Shown: piece by piece, positions 33,724 to 43,033 of the stretch
Numbering within the stretch: the stretch's first letter is position 1
Layout of the letters: each line of letters opens with the position of its first letter
Source of the DNA: JAKAWQ01 sp963840545
Lineage (GTDB): Bacteria > Pseudomonadota > Alphaproteobacteria > Acetobacterales > Acetobacteraceae
Length of the DNA: 64,000 nt
Assembly: GCA_963840545.1 (NCBI GenBank)
Contig: CAWIZE010000002.1
Coordinates: forward strand, 1,550,001-1,614,000
Direction: 5' to 3'
Made by a program: the position numbers and the translations under genes
The notes under the pieces: model-generated
Database searches by the model: none
Seen by the model: only the letters and a program-made list of their open reading frames with translations
Told to the model about the DNA's origin: nothing

Positions 33724-35697
33724 TCAGGTGGCGTCCGGGCGGGCGATGGCGAGGAGGGCGGGCTCCGCGATCGCCACGCGTCCCGCCGATGGTTCGGCGC
33801 TCTCGTCCGCGCCCTCCCTCCGGCTGCGGACGCTGCTCGCGCCGGCAGGAAGGACCGGCCCGGGAAGCTTGATCGCGGTCTTCGTCGGTTCCCGCTCAGC
33901 CGTCAATGAGGGCAGCTCATCGCGCCGCAGGGTCTCCTTCCGCAGCAGCAGCTCCGCTCCCTCCTCGAGCGCCGCCTTGTGCAGGGTCAGGATTCCCACC
34001 GCCGTCTCGAAGGCCTCCTTGATGAGATCCCGCACGGCACAGTCGATCTCGCGGGCGGTCTCCTCGCTGTAGTCGTGACGGGCCGGGCCGGCGATGGCGA
34101 CGCCGAGCAGGCTCGGGCGCCGCGAGTCGTAGGCGATCTGGCCGAGCGCGTCCGACATCCCGAAACGCATCACCATGTTGCGCGCAATCTCCGTCGCCCG
34201 ATCGATGTCGTCCACCGCACCGGTCGAGATATCGTCGAAGGTCAGCGCCTCGGCAGCGCGCCCTCCCAGCAGCACGGCCATCTTGTTCTTGAGCTCGCGC
34301 CGGCCGAGCAGGAACCGGTCGTCGATCGGCCGCTGCATGGTATAGCCAAGCGCGCTGATGCCACGGGGAATGATGGAAATCTTATGGATCGGATCCATTC
34401 CCGGGAGCGCCATGGCCACCAGGGCATGTCCCATCTCGTGGTAGGCCACCACTTTCCGCTCCTCGGGGATGAGCAGCCGGTTCTTCTTCTCAAGGCCCGC
34501 GACAATGCGTTCGAAGGCGATCGTGAAGTCCGCCATGGTGACCGCCTCCGCGTTCCGCCGGGTCGCCTGCAAGGCCGCCTCGTTGACCAGGTTCGCGAGA
34601 TCGGCACCGGAAAAGCCCGGCGTCAGCGCGGCGATTTCCGCCGCGTCAACGTCGGCGGCACGCTCGATGCGCTCGAGGTAGATCCGCAGGACGGCAATCC
34701 GGCCCGTCTTGTCGGGCCGATCGACGAGCACTTGCCGGTCGAGCCGGCCGGCCCGCAGCAAAGCCGGGTCGAGGACCTCCGGGCGGTTGGTCGCGCCGAT
34801 CAGCACGATCCCTGTCTGCGGGTCGAAGCCATCCAACTCCATGAGCAGCTGGTTGAGCGTCTGGTCCTTCTCGTCGTGGCCGCCGGAAAACGGACCCGCG
34901 CCGCGGGCATGGCCGAGGGCATCGAGCTCATCGATGAAGATGATGCACGGCGCGACCTTGCGGGCCTGCTCGAAAAGGTCGCGGACCCGCGCCGCGCCGA
35001 CGCCCACGAACATCTCGACGAATTCCGAGCCGCTGATCGAAAAGAACGGAACCCCGGCCTCGCCGGCGACGGCACGCGCCAGCAGCGTCTTGCCGGTGCC
35101 CGGAGGGCCGACAAGGACGATGCCCTTGGGAATGCGCGCACCCAACCGGGCGTGCTGCGCGGGCTCCTTGAGGAAATCCACCACCTCGGCGAGCTCGTCC
35201 TTGGCCTCGTCGACGCCGGCGACATCGGTAAATCTGACCTTGGTGTCCTTCTCGACGAAAATCTTCGCCTTGCTCTTGCCGATCTGCATCAGTCCGCCGA
35301 TCCCCTGCTGGCCGCCGAACCGCCGCATCACGAACATCCAGATGGCGAAAAAGGCGACCGCGGGAATGATCCACCCAAGGACATCGCCCAGCAGATGGGA
35401 CTCGACGACACCGGTCACGGTGACGTGGTATTGGCCGAGAAACTGCGCGGTGGCGGCGGCGACGCGCGTCGTCGAGTAGCTCTTCGATCCGTTGGGAAGC
35501 GCTGCCTTCGGTGTTCCGTACAAATGGTGCTGGCTGACGCTGACCGCCGATAGCTTGCCGGCCTTGAGGAGCGCGACGAACTGGCTGTAGGGCACGTCCT
35601 CAGGGCCCTTGTGGGCCAGCAGCGCGCTCTGGATCGCGAGGATGCCGATGAACGCGGCGATCGCGTACCAGACATTGAAATGCGTCTTCTTGTCCAT
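33724..35697 (-). CDS. ftsH: ATP-dependent zinc metalloprotease FtsH
   Basis: This 657-residue inner-membrane protease has two N-terminal transmembrane segments (about residues 13-28 and 107-125) around a periplasmic domain. The AAA domain has GPPGTGKT, DELDA and RRs of the second region of homology (ATNRPEVLDPALLRAGRLDR). The zinc motif is HEMGH at 420-424, an allowed HExGH variant of the usual HEAGH. The ATG at 35697 has GAGG seven bases before it. Its position by SPFH/NfeD rather than tilS/hflB neighbours suggests it is an additional FtsH paralogue. Confidence 0.92.
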   Translation of the reverse strand: MDKKTHFNVWYAIAAFIGILAIQSALLAHKGPEDVPYSQFVALLKAGKLSAVSVSQHHLYGTPKAALPNGSKSYSTTRVAAATAQFLGQYHVTVTGVVESHLLGDVLGWIIPAVAFFAIWMFVMRRFGGQQGIGGLMQIGKSKAKIFVEKDTKVRFTDVAGVDEAKDELAEVVDFLKEPAQHARLGARIPKGIVLVGPPGTGKTLLARAVAGEAGVPFFSISGSEFVEMFVGVGAARVRDLFEQARKVAPCIIFIDELDALGHARGAGPFSGGHDEKDQTLNQLLMELDGFDPQTGIVLIGATNRPEVLDPALLRAGRLDRQVLVDRPDKTGRIAVLRIYLERIERAADVDAAEIAALTPGFSGADLANLVNEAALQATRRNAEAVTMADFTIAFERIVAGLEKKNRLLIPEERKVVAYHEMGHALVAMALPGMDPIHKISIIPRGISALGYTMQRPIDDRFLLGRRELKNKMAVLLGGRAAEALTFDDISTGAVDDIDRATEIARNMVMRFGMSDALGQIAYDSRRPSLLGVAIAGPARHDYSEETAREIDCAVRDLIKEAFETAVGILTLHKAALEEGAELLLRKETLRRDELPSLTAEREPTKTAIKLPGPVLPAGASSVRSRREGADESAEPSAGRVAIAEPALLAIARPDAT

Positions 35698-36130
35698 CCG
35701 CACGCCTCCCTATCGCCTCTTCGGCAATCCCCCGTGCCCCGGTTCCGTGGTTTGCAATCGACATCACGCGCCGGATGCGGGACATCCCGGCATCATCGTT
35801 CCGCACGGCTTTGGGTGAGCGGCTGATCCCCGAGGTCCTGCGAGGAATCCAGGCAGCGAAACATGAGCCCGGCATGACCATCGGGCGGCAGCGGTACCCA
35901 GCCGAAATGGCGAGCCCTGGCGTTCGCTTCAACCACCACGCCGATGGGAAGGCACAAGAAATCGTGAAATCCGCGAAACCGGCGGTTCCGTGACCTCCCG
36001 GCGCCCCCGCGTCTCATCCGCCCCCTCACCATACCCGCACGCCAACGCCGCCCGCGCCCTGGTGCGGCAAACCAACCGGATGCTATCGTTCCGCCACGGT
36101 TTCCGCCGATCCCCAACGACAAGGCCGCAG
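35698..36130. other. 433-bp intergenic region between divergent ftsH and nitrilase genes
   Basis: It must contain promoters for both genes. A 72-codon ORF (35775-35993, plus strand) has no recognisable features or good ribosome-binding site, and I do not call it. No other signal is seen. Confidence 0.5.
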
Positions 36131-38068
36131 ATGCAATCCGTATCGCCCGGCCGCCGGCGCGCAGCCATCGCGGCGGCCTCCGTCGTGCGCCCCTTCGCCA
36201 TCCGGCTCGCGCTGACGCTCATCGTCCTGCTCGCGGCCTGCCACGGCGCGGCCCGCGCCGCCACCCCCAACACGTCCACCCCCAACACTCCCGTCCCCAA
36301 CACACCCATCACCGTCGCCGGCCTCGCGTTCGACCCGGCCTGGGGCGATCGGGACGGCAACATCGCGCGCATGGTCGCCGGCATCGCGGCCGTCGCCAAA
36401 CGCGGCGTGCGCCTCGCCGTGCTGCCGGAAACCGCAACCACCGGCTACATCTTCGCCAGCTTCGCCATGATCAGGCCCTATCTCGACACCGTGCCGGGCA
36501 AGGCAACCGCGGCCATCGCGAAAGTGACCCGCGCGTATCATATGTACGTCGCGGTCGGCATCGCCGAGCGCGATCCCAGAACCGGCCTCGCCTACAACAG
36601 CTCCGCGCTGATCGGCCCCAACGGCTATATCGGCAAATATCGCAAGCACGGCCTCAATGCGCAGGACCAGCTCTGGGCGACCGAGGGCAATCTCGGCTTC
36701 CCCGTCTTCGATACCGAAATCGGCCGCATCTCGCTCCTCATCTGCTACGACGATACGTACTGGCAATATGCCCGCCTCGCCGCGCTGCACGGCGTCGATA
36801 TCATCGCCTGGTCGAGCGTCTCGGATCGCGTGATGCCCGGCACGCCGCCGGCCGCGGCCAAGGGCGATCATTCCACCGTCGCAAACGTGCAATACCTCTC
36901 CGCGATCAGCGGCGCCTGGGTCGTCGCCTCGACCCGCAACGGCATCGAGGAAAACCCCATCACCAAGCAGCGCCTCTACTACAACGGCGGATCGAGCATC
37001 TGGAGCCCCGAAGGCGAAAAAATCGCGCAATTGCCCGTGGTCCCGCCCGAGATCCTGCCCTCCGGCGTCCACGGCGTGCTGATCGCCGACATCGTCCCCG
37101 CCGCCTCGGCAAAAATCCGCGCCGCGCTGCTCGCCCGCCGCCGCCCGGAGCTTTACGGCCTGCTCGCCCTCCATCGCGCCCCGACCGACGCCGCCGCCAC
37201 CCCGACCCCGCGCCAGGTCCCGCTCCTCGTCGAGGGCGGCGATCTCTCCACCCCCCCGACCGCCGCCACCTGGCGCGCGCCGCCGCGCGGCGGCCTCGCC
37301 GTGCTGCCCGCCCTCTTCCGCGACGGCCCGGACCTCTCCGCCGCCGACTATCAACGCCTCGCCGAGCCCGAGGGCGGCCCCTCGGAAGCAGCACTCGCCA
37401 GCCTCGCCAAGCAGGGTGGCGGCTATGTCGTCGGCAGCTATCCGGAGCGTGACGGCAACGCAGTCTTCCACACTGTCGCGCTTGCCGCGCCCGACGGCAC
37501 GATCATCGCCCGCTACCGCGCCACCCATCTCGCCGCGGACCGCGCCTGGGCCAAGCCCGGCGATCAATTTGTCGTCGTTCCGACCCCCCTCGGCCGCATC
37601 GCCCTCGTGCTCGGCGAGGAGCTCTCCGTGCCCGAGGTCTTCGGCGTCTATTCAGCCGAACGCGCCGACATCCTCGCCGCCCCCTCCGGCCGCTGGGACG
37701 GCACAACGCTCAACACCGACGAAAAACTCTTCAACCAGCCCTATCCGCCCGGCACCCCCTTCGCGCCCTGGGCCGCCGCCGCCCTCGGCCAGTTCTGGGT
37801 CGCCGCCGCCGGCTGGCAGCCGGCCGCCAAACCCGCCGCATGGCTCCTCGGCCCCGATCCCGTCATCGCAACCGCACCGCGCGCGGCGCCACCCGGCGAG
37901 CCGCTCGCGGCGGTCGTCCAGGCGCCCTGTGTCGGCACCTGGATCAATCAGGGACAGCTCATCGGCGGCCAACAGCCCTGGTCGACCCTGCCGCTCGTGC
38001 TCCCCACGAACAGCCCCTGCCTCGCCGCCTGGCGCAACGGCGACGGCCAGCATCTCGGCTGCCAGTAG
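36131..38068 (+). CDS. Double-domain nitrilase-superfamily lipoprotein
   Basis: This ~645-residue exported protein has a lipobox (VLLAAC, Cys37) after a hydrophobic segment, so it is probably a lipoprotein. Residues ~50-320 form a complete carbon-nitrogen hydrolase domain with Glu100 (LPETAT), Lys172 (KYRKHGL) and Cys205 (LICYDD). Residues ~355-600 form a second copy of the fold in which the cysteine position reads LVLGEEL, so it lacks the nucleophile. A PNTSTPNTPVPNTP linker from 15-bp repeats follows the lipobox. The substrate is unknown; amides and nitriles are typical for the family. Confidence 0.82.
   Translation: MQSVSPGRRRAAIAAASVVRPFAIRLALTLIVLLAACHGAARAATPNTSTPNTPVPNTPITVAGLAFDPAWGDRDGNIARMVAGIAAVAKRGVRLAVLPETATTGYIFASFAMIRPYLDTVPGKATAAIAKVTRAYHMYVAVGIAERDPRTGLAYNSSALIGPNGYIGKYRKHGLNAQDQLWATEGNLGFPVFDTEIGRISLLICYDDTYWQYARLAALHGVDIIAWSSVSDRVMPGTPPAAAKGDHSTVANVQYLSAISGAWVVASTRNGIEENPITKQRLYYNGGSSIWSPEGEKIAQLPVVPPEILPSGVHGVLIADIVPAASAKIRAALLARRRPELYGLLALHRAPTDAAATPTPRQVPLLVEGGDLSTPPTAATWRAPPRGGLAVLPALFRDGPDLSAADYQRLAEPEGGPSEAALASLAKQGGGYVVGSYPERDGNAVFHTVALAAPDGTIIARYRATHLAADRAWAKPGDQFVVVPTPLGRIALVLGEELSVPEVFGVYSAERADILAAPSGRWDGTTLNTDEKLFNQPYPPGTPFAPWAAAALGQFWVAAAGWQPAAKPAAWLLGPDPVIATAPRAAPPGEPLAAVVQAPCVGTWINQGQLIGGQQPWSTLPLVLPTNSPCLAAWRNGDGQHLGCQ
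36262..36306. repeat. Three 15-bp units after the nitrilase lipobox
   Basis: Units of ACCCCCAACACTCCC type encode the PNT repeats in the linker between the lipidated cysteine and the first catalytic domain. Confidence 0.8.
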
Positions 38069-38429
38069 AATAGCCCTCACCACAAAAAAAACGAACCCTC
38101 CGCGCCTCAATCGCCCCCTCAACGGCCCGGCACCGCCGAACTGGTTGACGCAGGGCCCGCCAAACAGAACGCACCGCCTTGCCTCTCCACCCGCCGCCGG
38201 CCGGGAGAGCCCGGAGCCTCACGGAAGCACGCGGAAACCGGAAATTTGCCATGCGAAGGCAAGACCGAATACGCTGTGGACCGGGTGCTCGAAGGTCCGC
38301 TCATTTTAGCGTTGACGCCCACGGGTCGCCGACCAAATCGTCAGCGCCTGACAAACGTGGTATCCGTCGCTGACGACGCTCCGGGGCACGTCTCGGGGGC
38401 CGCACCCAGAAGCTGAGAAATGCCTGTCA
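38069..38429. other. 361-bp gene-free stretch at the left edge of a less GC-rich module
   Basis: No gene, tRNA or integrase remnant was recognised. Base composition drops here relative to the nitrilase gene and stays lower to about 40.6 kb, as expected at the edge of acquired DNA. Confidence 0.5.
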
Positions 38430-39617
38430 ATGCTGACCGACGCGGAACTGCAACGACGCCTTCGGGACTTGGAAGCGTTCAATGTTGAACGTACCGAGTT
38501 CGCGAGAAGCTCCGACAAGCTCGGCGAGGCCATCTGCGCATTTGCCAATGACTTGCCCGACAGCAGGACACCGGGGGTGTTGTTTGTCGGAGCAAAGGAC
38601 AACGGCGACTGCGCCGACCTCGAAGTTACGGAGCGAGTTGTTCAGACGCTAATGGGTTTTGGGCGGGATGGACAAGTTCTGCCGCTCCCAGATATTCACG
38701 TTCGTAAGGTCACGCTAGACGGCTGCACCATGGTCGTCACTGAAGTAACACCTTCCGACAGTCCACCTGTCCGGTTCAAGGGGCGCACATGGGTCCGTTT
38801 CGGTCCATCCCGAGCGCTTGCCACCCCGGAACAGGAGCGCCGACTCGTCGAAAAGCGTCGGCGGGCCACGCTGCCCTTCGACGAGCAACCAGTTGTTGGA
38901 GCGACACTAAAGGACCTTAATCTGTTGAGTTTCGAAACCGAATATCTGCCGTCGGCGATCGCACCCGACGTGCTTGAGGCAAACAGTCGTGAACCAGTCG
39001 ACCAACTTCGCGCCCTCAGGCTGCTCGGCCCGGACGGCGTACCCACGATCGCCGGGATTTTGGTGCTGGGCCGGGATCCACGCCATTGGCTGCCTGGGGC
39101 ATATATCCAGTTTGTTCGCTACGCAGGAATAACGATTACGGATACGATCCGAGACCAAAAGGAGATCGACGGCTCACTATCGGATCTGCTCCGCCGCCTG
39201 GATGACGTCCTCGAGGCCAACATCGCCCAACGCACCGACCTCTCAAGCGGTTCCACCGCGGTCCGGCCAGACTATCCGATCCTGGCTCTACAGGAACTCG
39301 CTCGCAACGCAGTCATCCATCGCGCCTATGACGGAACGAATGCTCCCGTCCGCCTCATTTGGTTTGACGACCGCGTGGAAATCACCAATCCCGGCGGACC
39401 ATTTGGTTCCGTCTCGATTGCCAACTTCGGTCGGCCGGAGGCGACCGACTACCGCAACCCCACTCTGGCCTCAGCAGCCAAAGATCTCGGATTTGTACAG
39501 CGTTTCGGCTCTGGAATCCCGCGGGCGCGCCTCGCGCTGGGACGCAACGGCAATCCGCCCCCCGAGTTTCAAGCGGAAGCGAACTTCGTTTACGTCATTA
39601 TCCGGGCTTTGCGATGA
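38430..39617 (+). CDS. AlbA_2 (Schlafen-type) DNA-binding and HATPase-like protein
   Basis: This 395-residue protein has an N-terminal AlbA_2/Schlafen-like domain (EAFNVERTEFARSSDKLGEAICAFANDLP, PGVLFVGAKDNGD). The C-terminal ATP-binding region resembles GHKL ATPases (LALQELARNAVIHRAYDG, DDRVEITNPGGPFGSV, RFGSGIPRARLAL). This layout is seen in RecG-like accessory ATP-dependent proteins of genomic islands. The codon composition is less GC-rich than its surroundings. Its stop overlaps the ATG of the ParA-like gene (ATGA). The function is unknown; an immunity or plasmid-derived regulatory role is possible. Confidence 0.8.
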   Translation: MLTDAELQRRLRDLEAFNVERTEFARSSDKLGEAICAFANDLPDSRTPGVLFVGAKDNGDCADLEVTERVVQTLMGFGRDGQVLPLPDIHVRKVTLDGCTMVVTEVTPSDSPPVRFKGRTWVRFGPSRALATPEQERRLVEKRRRATLPFDEQPVVGATLKDLNLLSFETEYLPSAIAPDVLEANSREPVDQLRALRLLGPDGVPTIAGILVLGRDPRHWLPGAYIQFVRYAGITITDTIRDQKEIDGSLSDLLRRLDDVLEANIAQRTDLSSGSTAVRPDYPILALQELARNAVIHRAYDGTNAPVRLIWFDDRVEITNPGGPFGSVSIANFGRPEATDYRNPTLASAAKDLGFVQRFGSGIPRARLALGRNGNPPPEFQAEANFVYVIIRALR

Positions 39618-40594
39618 AGACGATAGGGTTCTTCAACAACAAGGGCGGGGTAGGAAAAACCACGCTCGTCTATCACGTCGCTTGGATGCTGTCCGAGATG
39701 GGCATCTCCGTCGTAGCCGCCGATTTTGATCCCCAGGCCAATCTTACGAGCGCCTTCCTGCCTGACGAACGACTGGAAGAAATTTGGAGCCAGCCGAACG
39801 CTCTGACGGTGGCTGGCGCCGTCCGACCGCTCATTGAGCGCGAGGGCGATCTTGTTGCACCCTTGGTGGAACACATCGGCGACCGCATTGGCGTCATCGT
39901 CGGAGATCTTGCACTGTCGCGCTTCGAAGACGCGCTTTCAGAAGTCTGGCCCAAATGCCTGTCCCGCGATGTGGGGGCATTCCGGGTAACGAGCGCATTC
40001 CATCGGCTCATTCGGCTAGCCGCTGGCGAAACTGGGGCGCATCTGGCTCTGGTTGATGTCGGCCCCAATCTCGGCGCTATCAACAGAGCCGCATTGCTCG
40101 CGTGCGACCATGTGGTAGTGCCGCTGGGTGCCGATCTGTACTCGCTCCAGGGGCTTCGCAATGTCGGCCCGGCCTTAAGAGGATGGAAGGCCGAATGGAT
40201 CGACCGCCTCGCCCGTCGGCCGGGCGTCGCGATAGACCTTCCAGCAGGTGCTATGGTGCCATCAGGCTACATGATCATGCGTCATTCGGTCCGGATGGAT
40301 CGGCCGGCCAGGGCCTTCGGCAAGTGGATGGCGCGCATTCCTGCGCAGTACGCCGAGTCAGTTCTCGACACGCGGCCAGTTAGCCAAACTGTTGACGATG
40401 ATGCGAACTGCCTTGCACTCCTAAAGGACTTTCGGTCGCTAATGCCGTTGGCGCAGGAGGCGCGTAAGCCGATGTTCCTCCTTAAGCCGGCGGACGGCGC
40501 ATTTGGCGGGCATCAGCTGGCGGTCCTGGACTGTTATGCGAACTTCCGATCACTGACACGGCAGATCCTGGTTCACTGCGGCATCAACACGTAA
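39614..40594 (+). CDS. ParA/MinD-like P-loop ATPase
   Basis: This 326-residue protein has a deviant Walker A motif at residues 8-17 (NNKGGVGKTT) with the signature lysine, Walker A' ADFDPQANLTSAF, and LVDVGPNLGAINRAAL. ParA ATPases position DNA or protein cargo through ATP-dependent dimers on the nucleoid. No ParB gene or parS array follows. The ATG overlaps the preceding AlbA_2 gene's stop, so the two products are made together and may form one system. Confidence 0.85.
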   Translation: MKTIGFFNNKGGVGKTTLVYHVAWMLSEMGISVVAADFDPQANLTSAFLPDERLEEIWSQPNALTVAGAVRPLIEREGDLVAPLVEHIGDRIGVIVGDLALSRFEDALSEVWPKCLSRDVGAFRVTSAFHRLIRLAAGETGAHLALVDVGPNLGAINRAALLACDHVVVPLGADLYSLQGLRNVGPALRGWKAEWIDRLARRPGVAIDLPAGAMVPSGYMIMRHSVRMDRPARAFGKWMARIPAQYAESVLDTRPVSQTVDDDANCLALLKDFRSLMPLAQEARKPMFLLKPADGAFGGHQLAVLDCYANFRSLTRQILVHCGINT

Positions 40595-41057
40595 TCCGAG
40601 GGGGCGACCTCTCCGCGCTGGGCTACCCGCACTCTACATTCAGTGCGCGGTCGATATACCCGATGCTACGGCCACCTTGCGGCGGCTTGAGCCCCTCTCT
40701 TGATGGTTGCAAGGTGGCCGCCCCCGGAGCGAATCCCCCTCGCCCAGGCTCCCGAGGCGAACGACAGCGTTCTGCCGGACAGGACTATCGACCGCCGCCG
40801 ACCGGCACACCCCGCTCACTCCTCGGATTGCCAGCGACGCCCCTGCTCGATCGCGCCCTGCGCGGCCTTCTCGCCCAGCTGCCACTCCCGCCCGGCCGCA
40901 AGGGCCTCTTCGGCCTCGTCCGCGCCCTGCCCACAACGCTCCGCCACGAGAACCAGCTCATCCTCGCCGAGGGCGACCACGTCATCGCCCATGGCCGCTT
41001 CTCCGGCCACGGCCGCCCCGCCATGAGACTATGGAGCGTCATGGTCACGCCCGCCGC
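40595..41057. other. 463-bp intergenic stretch containing a gene fragment
   Basis: Apart from the SnoaL fragment at 40886-41022, I see no gene. The left part (to about 40700) still has the lower GC of the module before it. Confidence 0.55.
40886..41022 (+). pseudogene. SnoaL-like gene fragment, duplicate of 44357-44493
   Basis: This 137-bp stretch is nearly identical, with the same length and only a handful of substitutions, to the middle of the intact SnoaL gene at 44227-44628. It encodes PPGRKGLFGLVRALP and LILAEGDHVIAHGRFSGHGRPA-type sequence, but has no start and is cut off at both ends. It is therefore a truncated duplicate. Confidence 0.88.
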
Positions 41058-42539
41058 TCAAAGCCCCTGGGCAAAGTTGAACACGCGATCGGGATCGATC
41101 GCCTGCTTCACCCGCTCGAGACGAGGATAGTTTGCGCCGTAATAGGCGCGACGCCAGTCGCGAAGCGATGGATCGACGAAATTCTGATAGCAACCGCCAT
41201 CGGTGTATCGTCTCATGTCGTCGTAAAACTCGTCCTGCCAGGTATGGCCGCGGCGGATCAGCGCCGGGTCGGCATCGTCGGCTCCCGACCAGTCATACCC
41301 GATGACCATCAGCCAGTCGTTGCCGCGGTGAATGAAGGCGGTCGCCTCGGGTGCTACGGTATTGATGGCGCCGCCGGTTTGAAAGAACCTGAGATCGCAG
41401 GTGCCGTGAACCGCGGGCGCCTTCCGGAGCCAGGAGAATCCCGTTTCCAGAGTGTCATGGGCAAGCATCCCGCGAACGTATCCGGAGCGCTCCTGATAAT
41501 AGGCGGGAGCGCCCTTTTCGTGCAGAAAATCCTGCCCTGCCCAGTAATCCGCCGCCGCCACGATCCTCTCGGATGTCGGTCGCGCGCGCCGATAGGCAGG
41601 ACCCAGAATGTCGGCCAGGTCCCGAGCCCCACCTTTCAGTTGGCCGAGCAGGTCGACGGTAACGCCGGCCTTGCCGTCCGCCTGAAGGGAAACGCGTGAT
41701 CCGAGGCCGCTCGGTCCGGCTCCCAGCGCCGCCAGCAGCGCGAAGGCCAGTTCCTCGCTCGCCCGCTCCCATCTGATTCTGAAAACGGTCACCGGCAGCG
41801 TCGGGAAGGTCGTCAGGGAGAACGCGGTATTGACGCCGAAATTGCCGCCGCCGCCGCCCCGGCAGGCCCAGAAAAGCTCCTCGTTCGAGACGGCGCTCAC
41901 GGTCTCCACGGAACCATGCGCGGTAACGAGCTCGGTCGAAACGACCTGATCGCAACCCAGTCCGTGGTCGCGCATGTTGAAGCCGATGCCCCCGCCCAGC
42001 AGGAAGCCCGCAGCTCCGACCGTCGGGCACCTTCCATGGGTGATGGTGCGGTTGACCTTACTCAGCGCCGCATAGATGTCCTGATTGCGGCAGCCGCCGC
42101 CAATGTGCACGAGCCCGGTACGATCGTCGTAACGCACCCACCCTATCGGCGAGACATCGATCAGCAAGCCCCGCGTCGTCGAGAACCCGGCATAGGAATG
42201 GCCGCCGGAGCGAACGGCGAATCCGACGTTGTAGTCGCGACACCAGCCGATCGCCGCGCGCACATCCGTCGCGTCCAGGCATCGCGCAATACCGGCGGGC
42301 GTGATCTTTTCATAGCGGAGATTGTTCGGCCGCGCCGCGTCGGGGAAAAGCGCGTCGGTCGGGCGCAACAGCGCACCGCGCAATTGTTGCAAAAGCGCCC
42401 GCCAGGCCCCATTCGAGACCGCAGGCCTGGCGGCATCGCTTCCCGCCGCCGCGGCGCGAGCCCCCGCAGGCAGGCCCGCCGCGAAGGCCGCGCCGGAAGA
42501 CGCGGCAAGAAATTCCCGCCGGTTCAGATATTGCGCCAT
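41058..42539 (-). CDS. Tat-exported FAD-linked oxidase (berberine-bridge/BBE type)
   Basis: This 493-residue protein has a twin-arginine signal (NRREFLAASSGAAFAAG). The PCMH FAD domain contains VRSGGHSYAGF, with the histidine that binds FAD covalently, and GRCPTVGAAGFLLGGG, with the cysteine for the second covalent bond. The C-terminal BBE segment (YYGANYPRLERVKQAIDPDRVFNFAQ) is typical. Such bicovalent flavoproteins oxidise sugars, lactols or secondary metabolites using oxygen. The substrate is unknown. It lies between the two SnoaL copies. Confidence 0.9.
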   Translation of the reverse strand: MAQYLNRREFLAASSGAAFAAGLPAGARAAAAGSDAARPAVSNGAWRALLQQLRGALLRPTDALFPDAARPNNLRYEKITPAGIARCLDATDVRAAIGWCRDYNVGFAVRSGGHSYAGFSTTRGLLIDVSPIGWVRYDDRTGLVHIGGGCRNQDIYAALSKVNRTITHGRCPTVGAAGFLLGGGIGFNMRDHGLGCDQVVSTELVTAHGSVETVSAVSNEELFWACRGGGGGNFGVNTAFSLTTFPTLPVTVFRIRWERASEELAFALLAALGAGPSGLGSRVSLQADGKAGVTVDLLGQLKGGARDLADILGPAYRRARPTSERIVAAADYWAGQDFLHEKGAPAYYQERSGYVRGMLAHDTLETGFSWLRKAPAVHGTCDLRFFQTGGAINTVAPEATAFIHRGNDWLMVIGYDWSGADDADPALIRRGHTWQDEFYDDMRRYTDGGCYQNFVDPSLRDWRRAYYGANYPRLERVKQAIDPDRVFNFAQGL

Positions 42540-42793
42540 TGTTTCCTCCTCGACACGTCAGCGCTGCCGGCGCCTCGCCGCACTCGACTGCTGTCGGGAA
42601 CCCACGCCCGAACTTCCCACGTTCCCATAGCAGTACTGCATTCCTGTACATCGTCGAACAGTCGCACAGGTTCGGTCAAATCGGTCCGAAAGAGTGGAGC
42701 GCGCCCCCGAGGGTGGACAGGATCAGGCCGCTGCGGGGACAGCGTCCGCGGCAGGCGCCCCACCACCCCCCGACGGGTCGAGGGAGAGCGGCG

Positions 42794-43009
42794 GTGGTCA
42801 CACTCGGGGAACTGGCGATGATCCTGGATCTGCATCGACAAGGCGTGAGCGTGTCCGCGATCGCCGGGTGCACTGCCCTCGACTGCAAGACGAGCGGGCG
42901 ATACGTCGAGCGCGGTCCGGACCCGCCCCTCCATGGACCGCGGCCGCCGCCCGCCCAGCGGCCGCAGGCCCACCAGCCTATTCTGGCCTTGCAGGCATTG
43001 CTTGATTGA
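42794..43009 (+). pseudogene. IS21-type istA 5' remnant
   Basis: About 71 codons from a GTG read VVTLGELAMILDLHRQG, SVSAIAGCTALDCKT and GRYVERG, the N-terminal helix-turn-helix of IS21-family IstA transposases. The gene then ends and neither the catalytic core nor istB follows. The 250 bp upstream hold no other gene and may be the end region of the lost element. Confidence 0.75.
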
Positions 43010-43033
43010 GCATATGAGTTGCTCAAAGGAGCG

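Noticed and set aside
35775..35993. 72-codon ORF in the ftsH-nitrilase gap
   Set aside because: No family features or good ribosome-binding site; expected by chance in GC-rich DNA.
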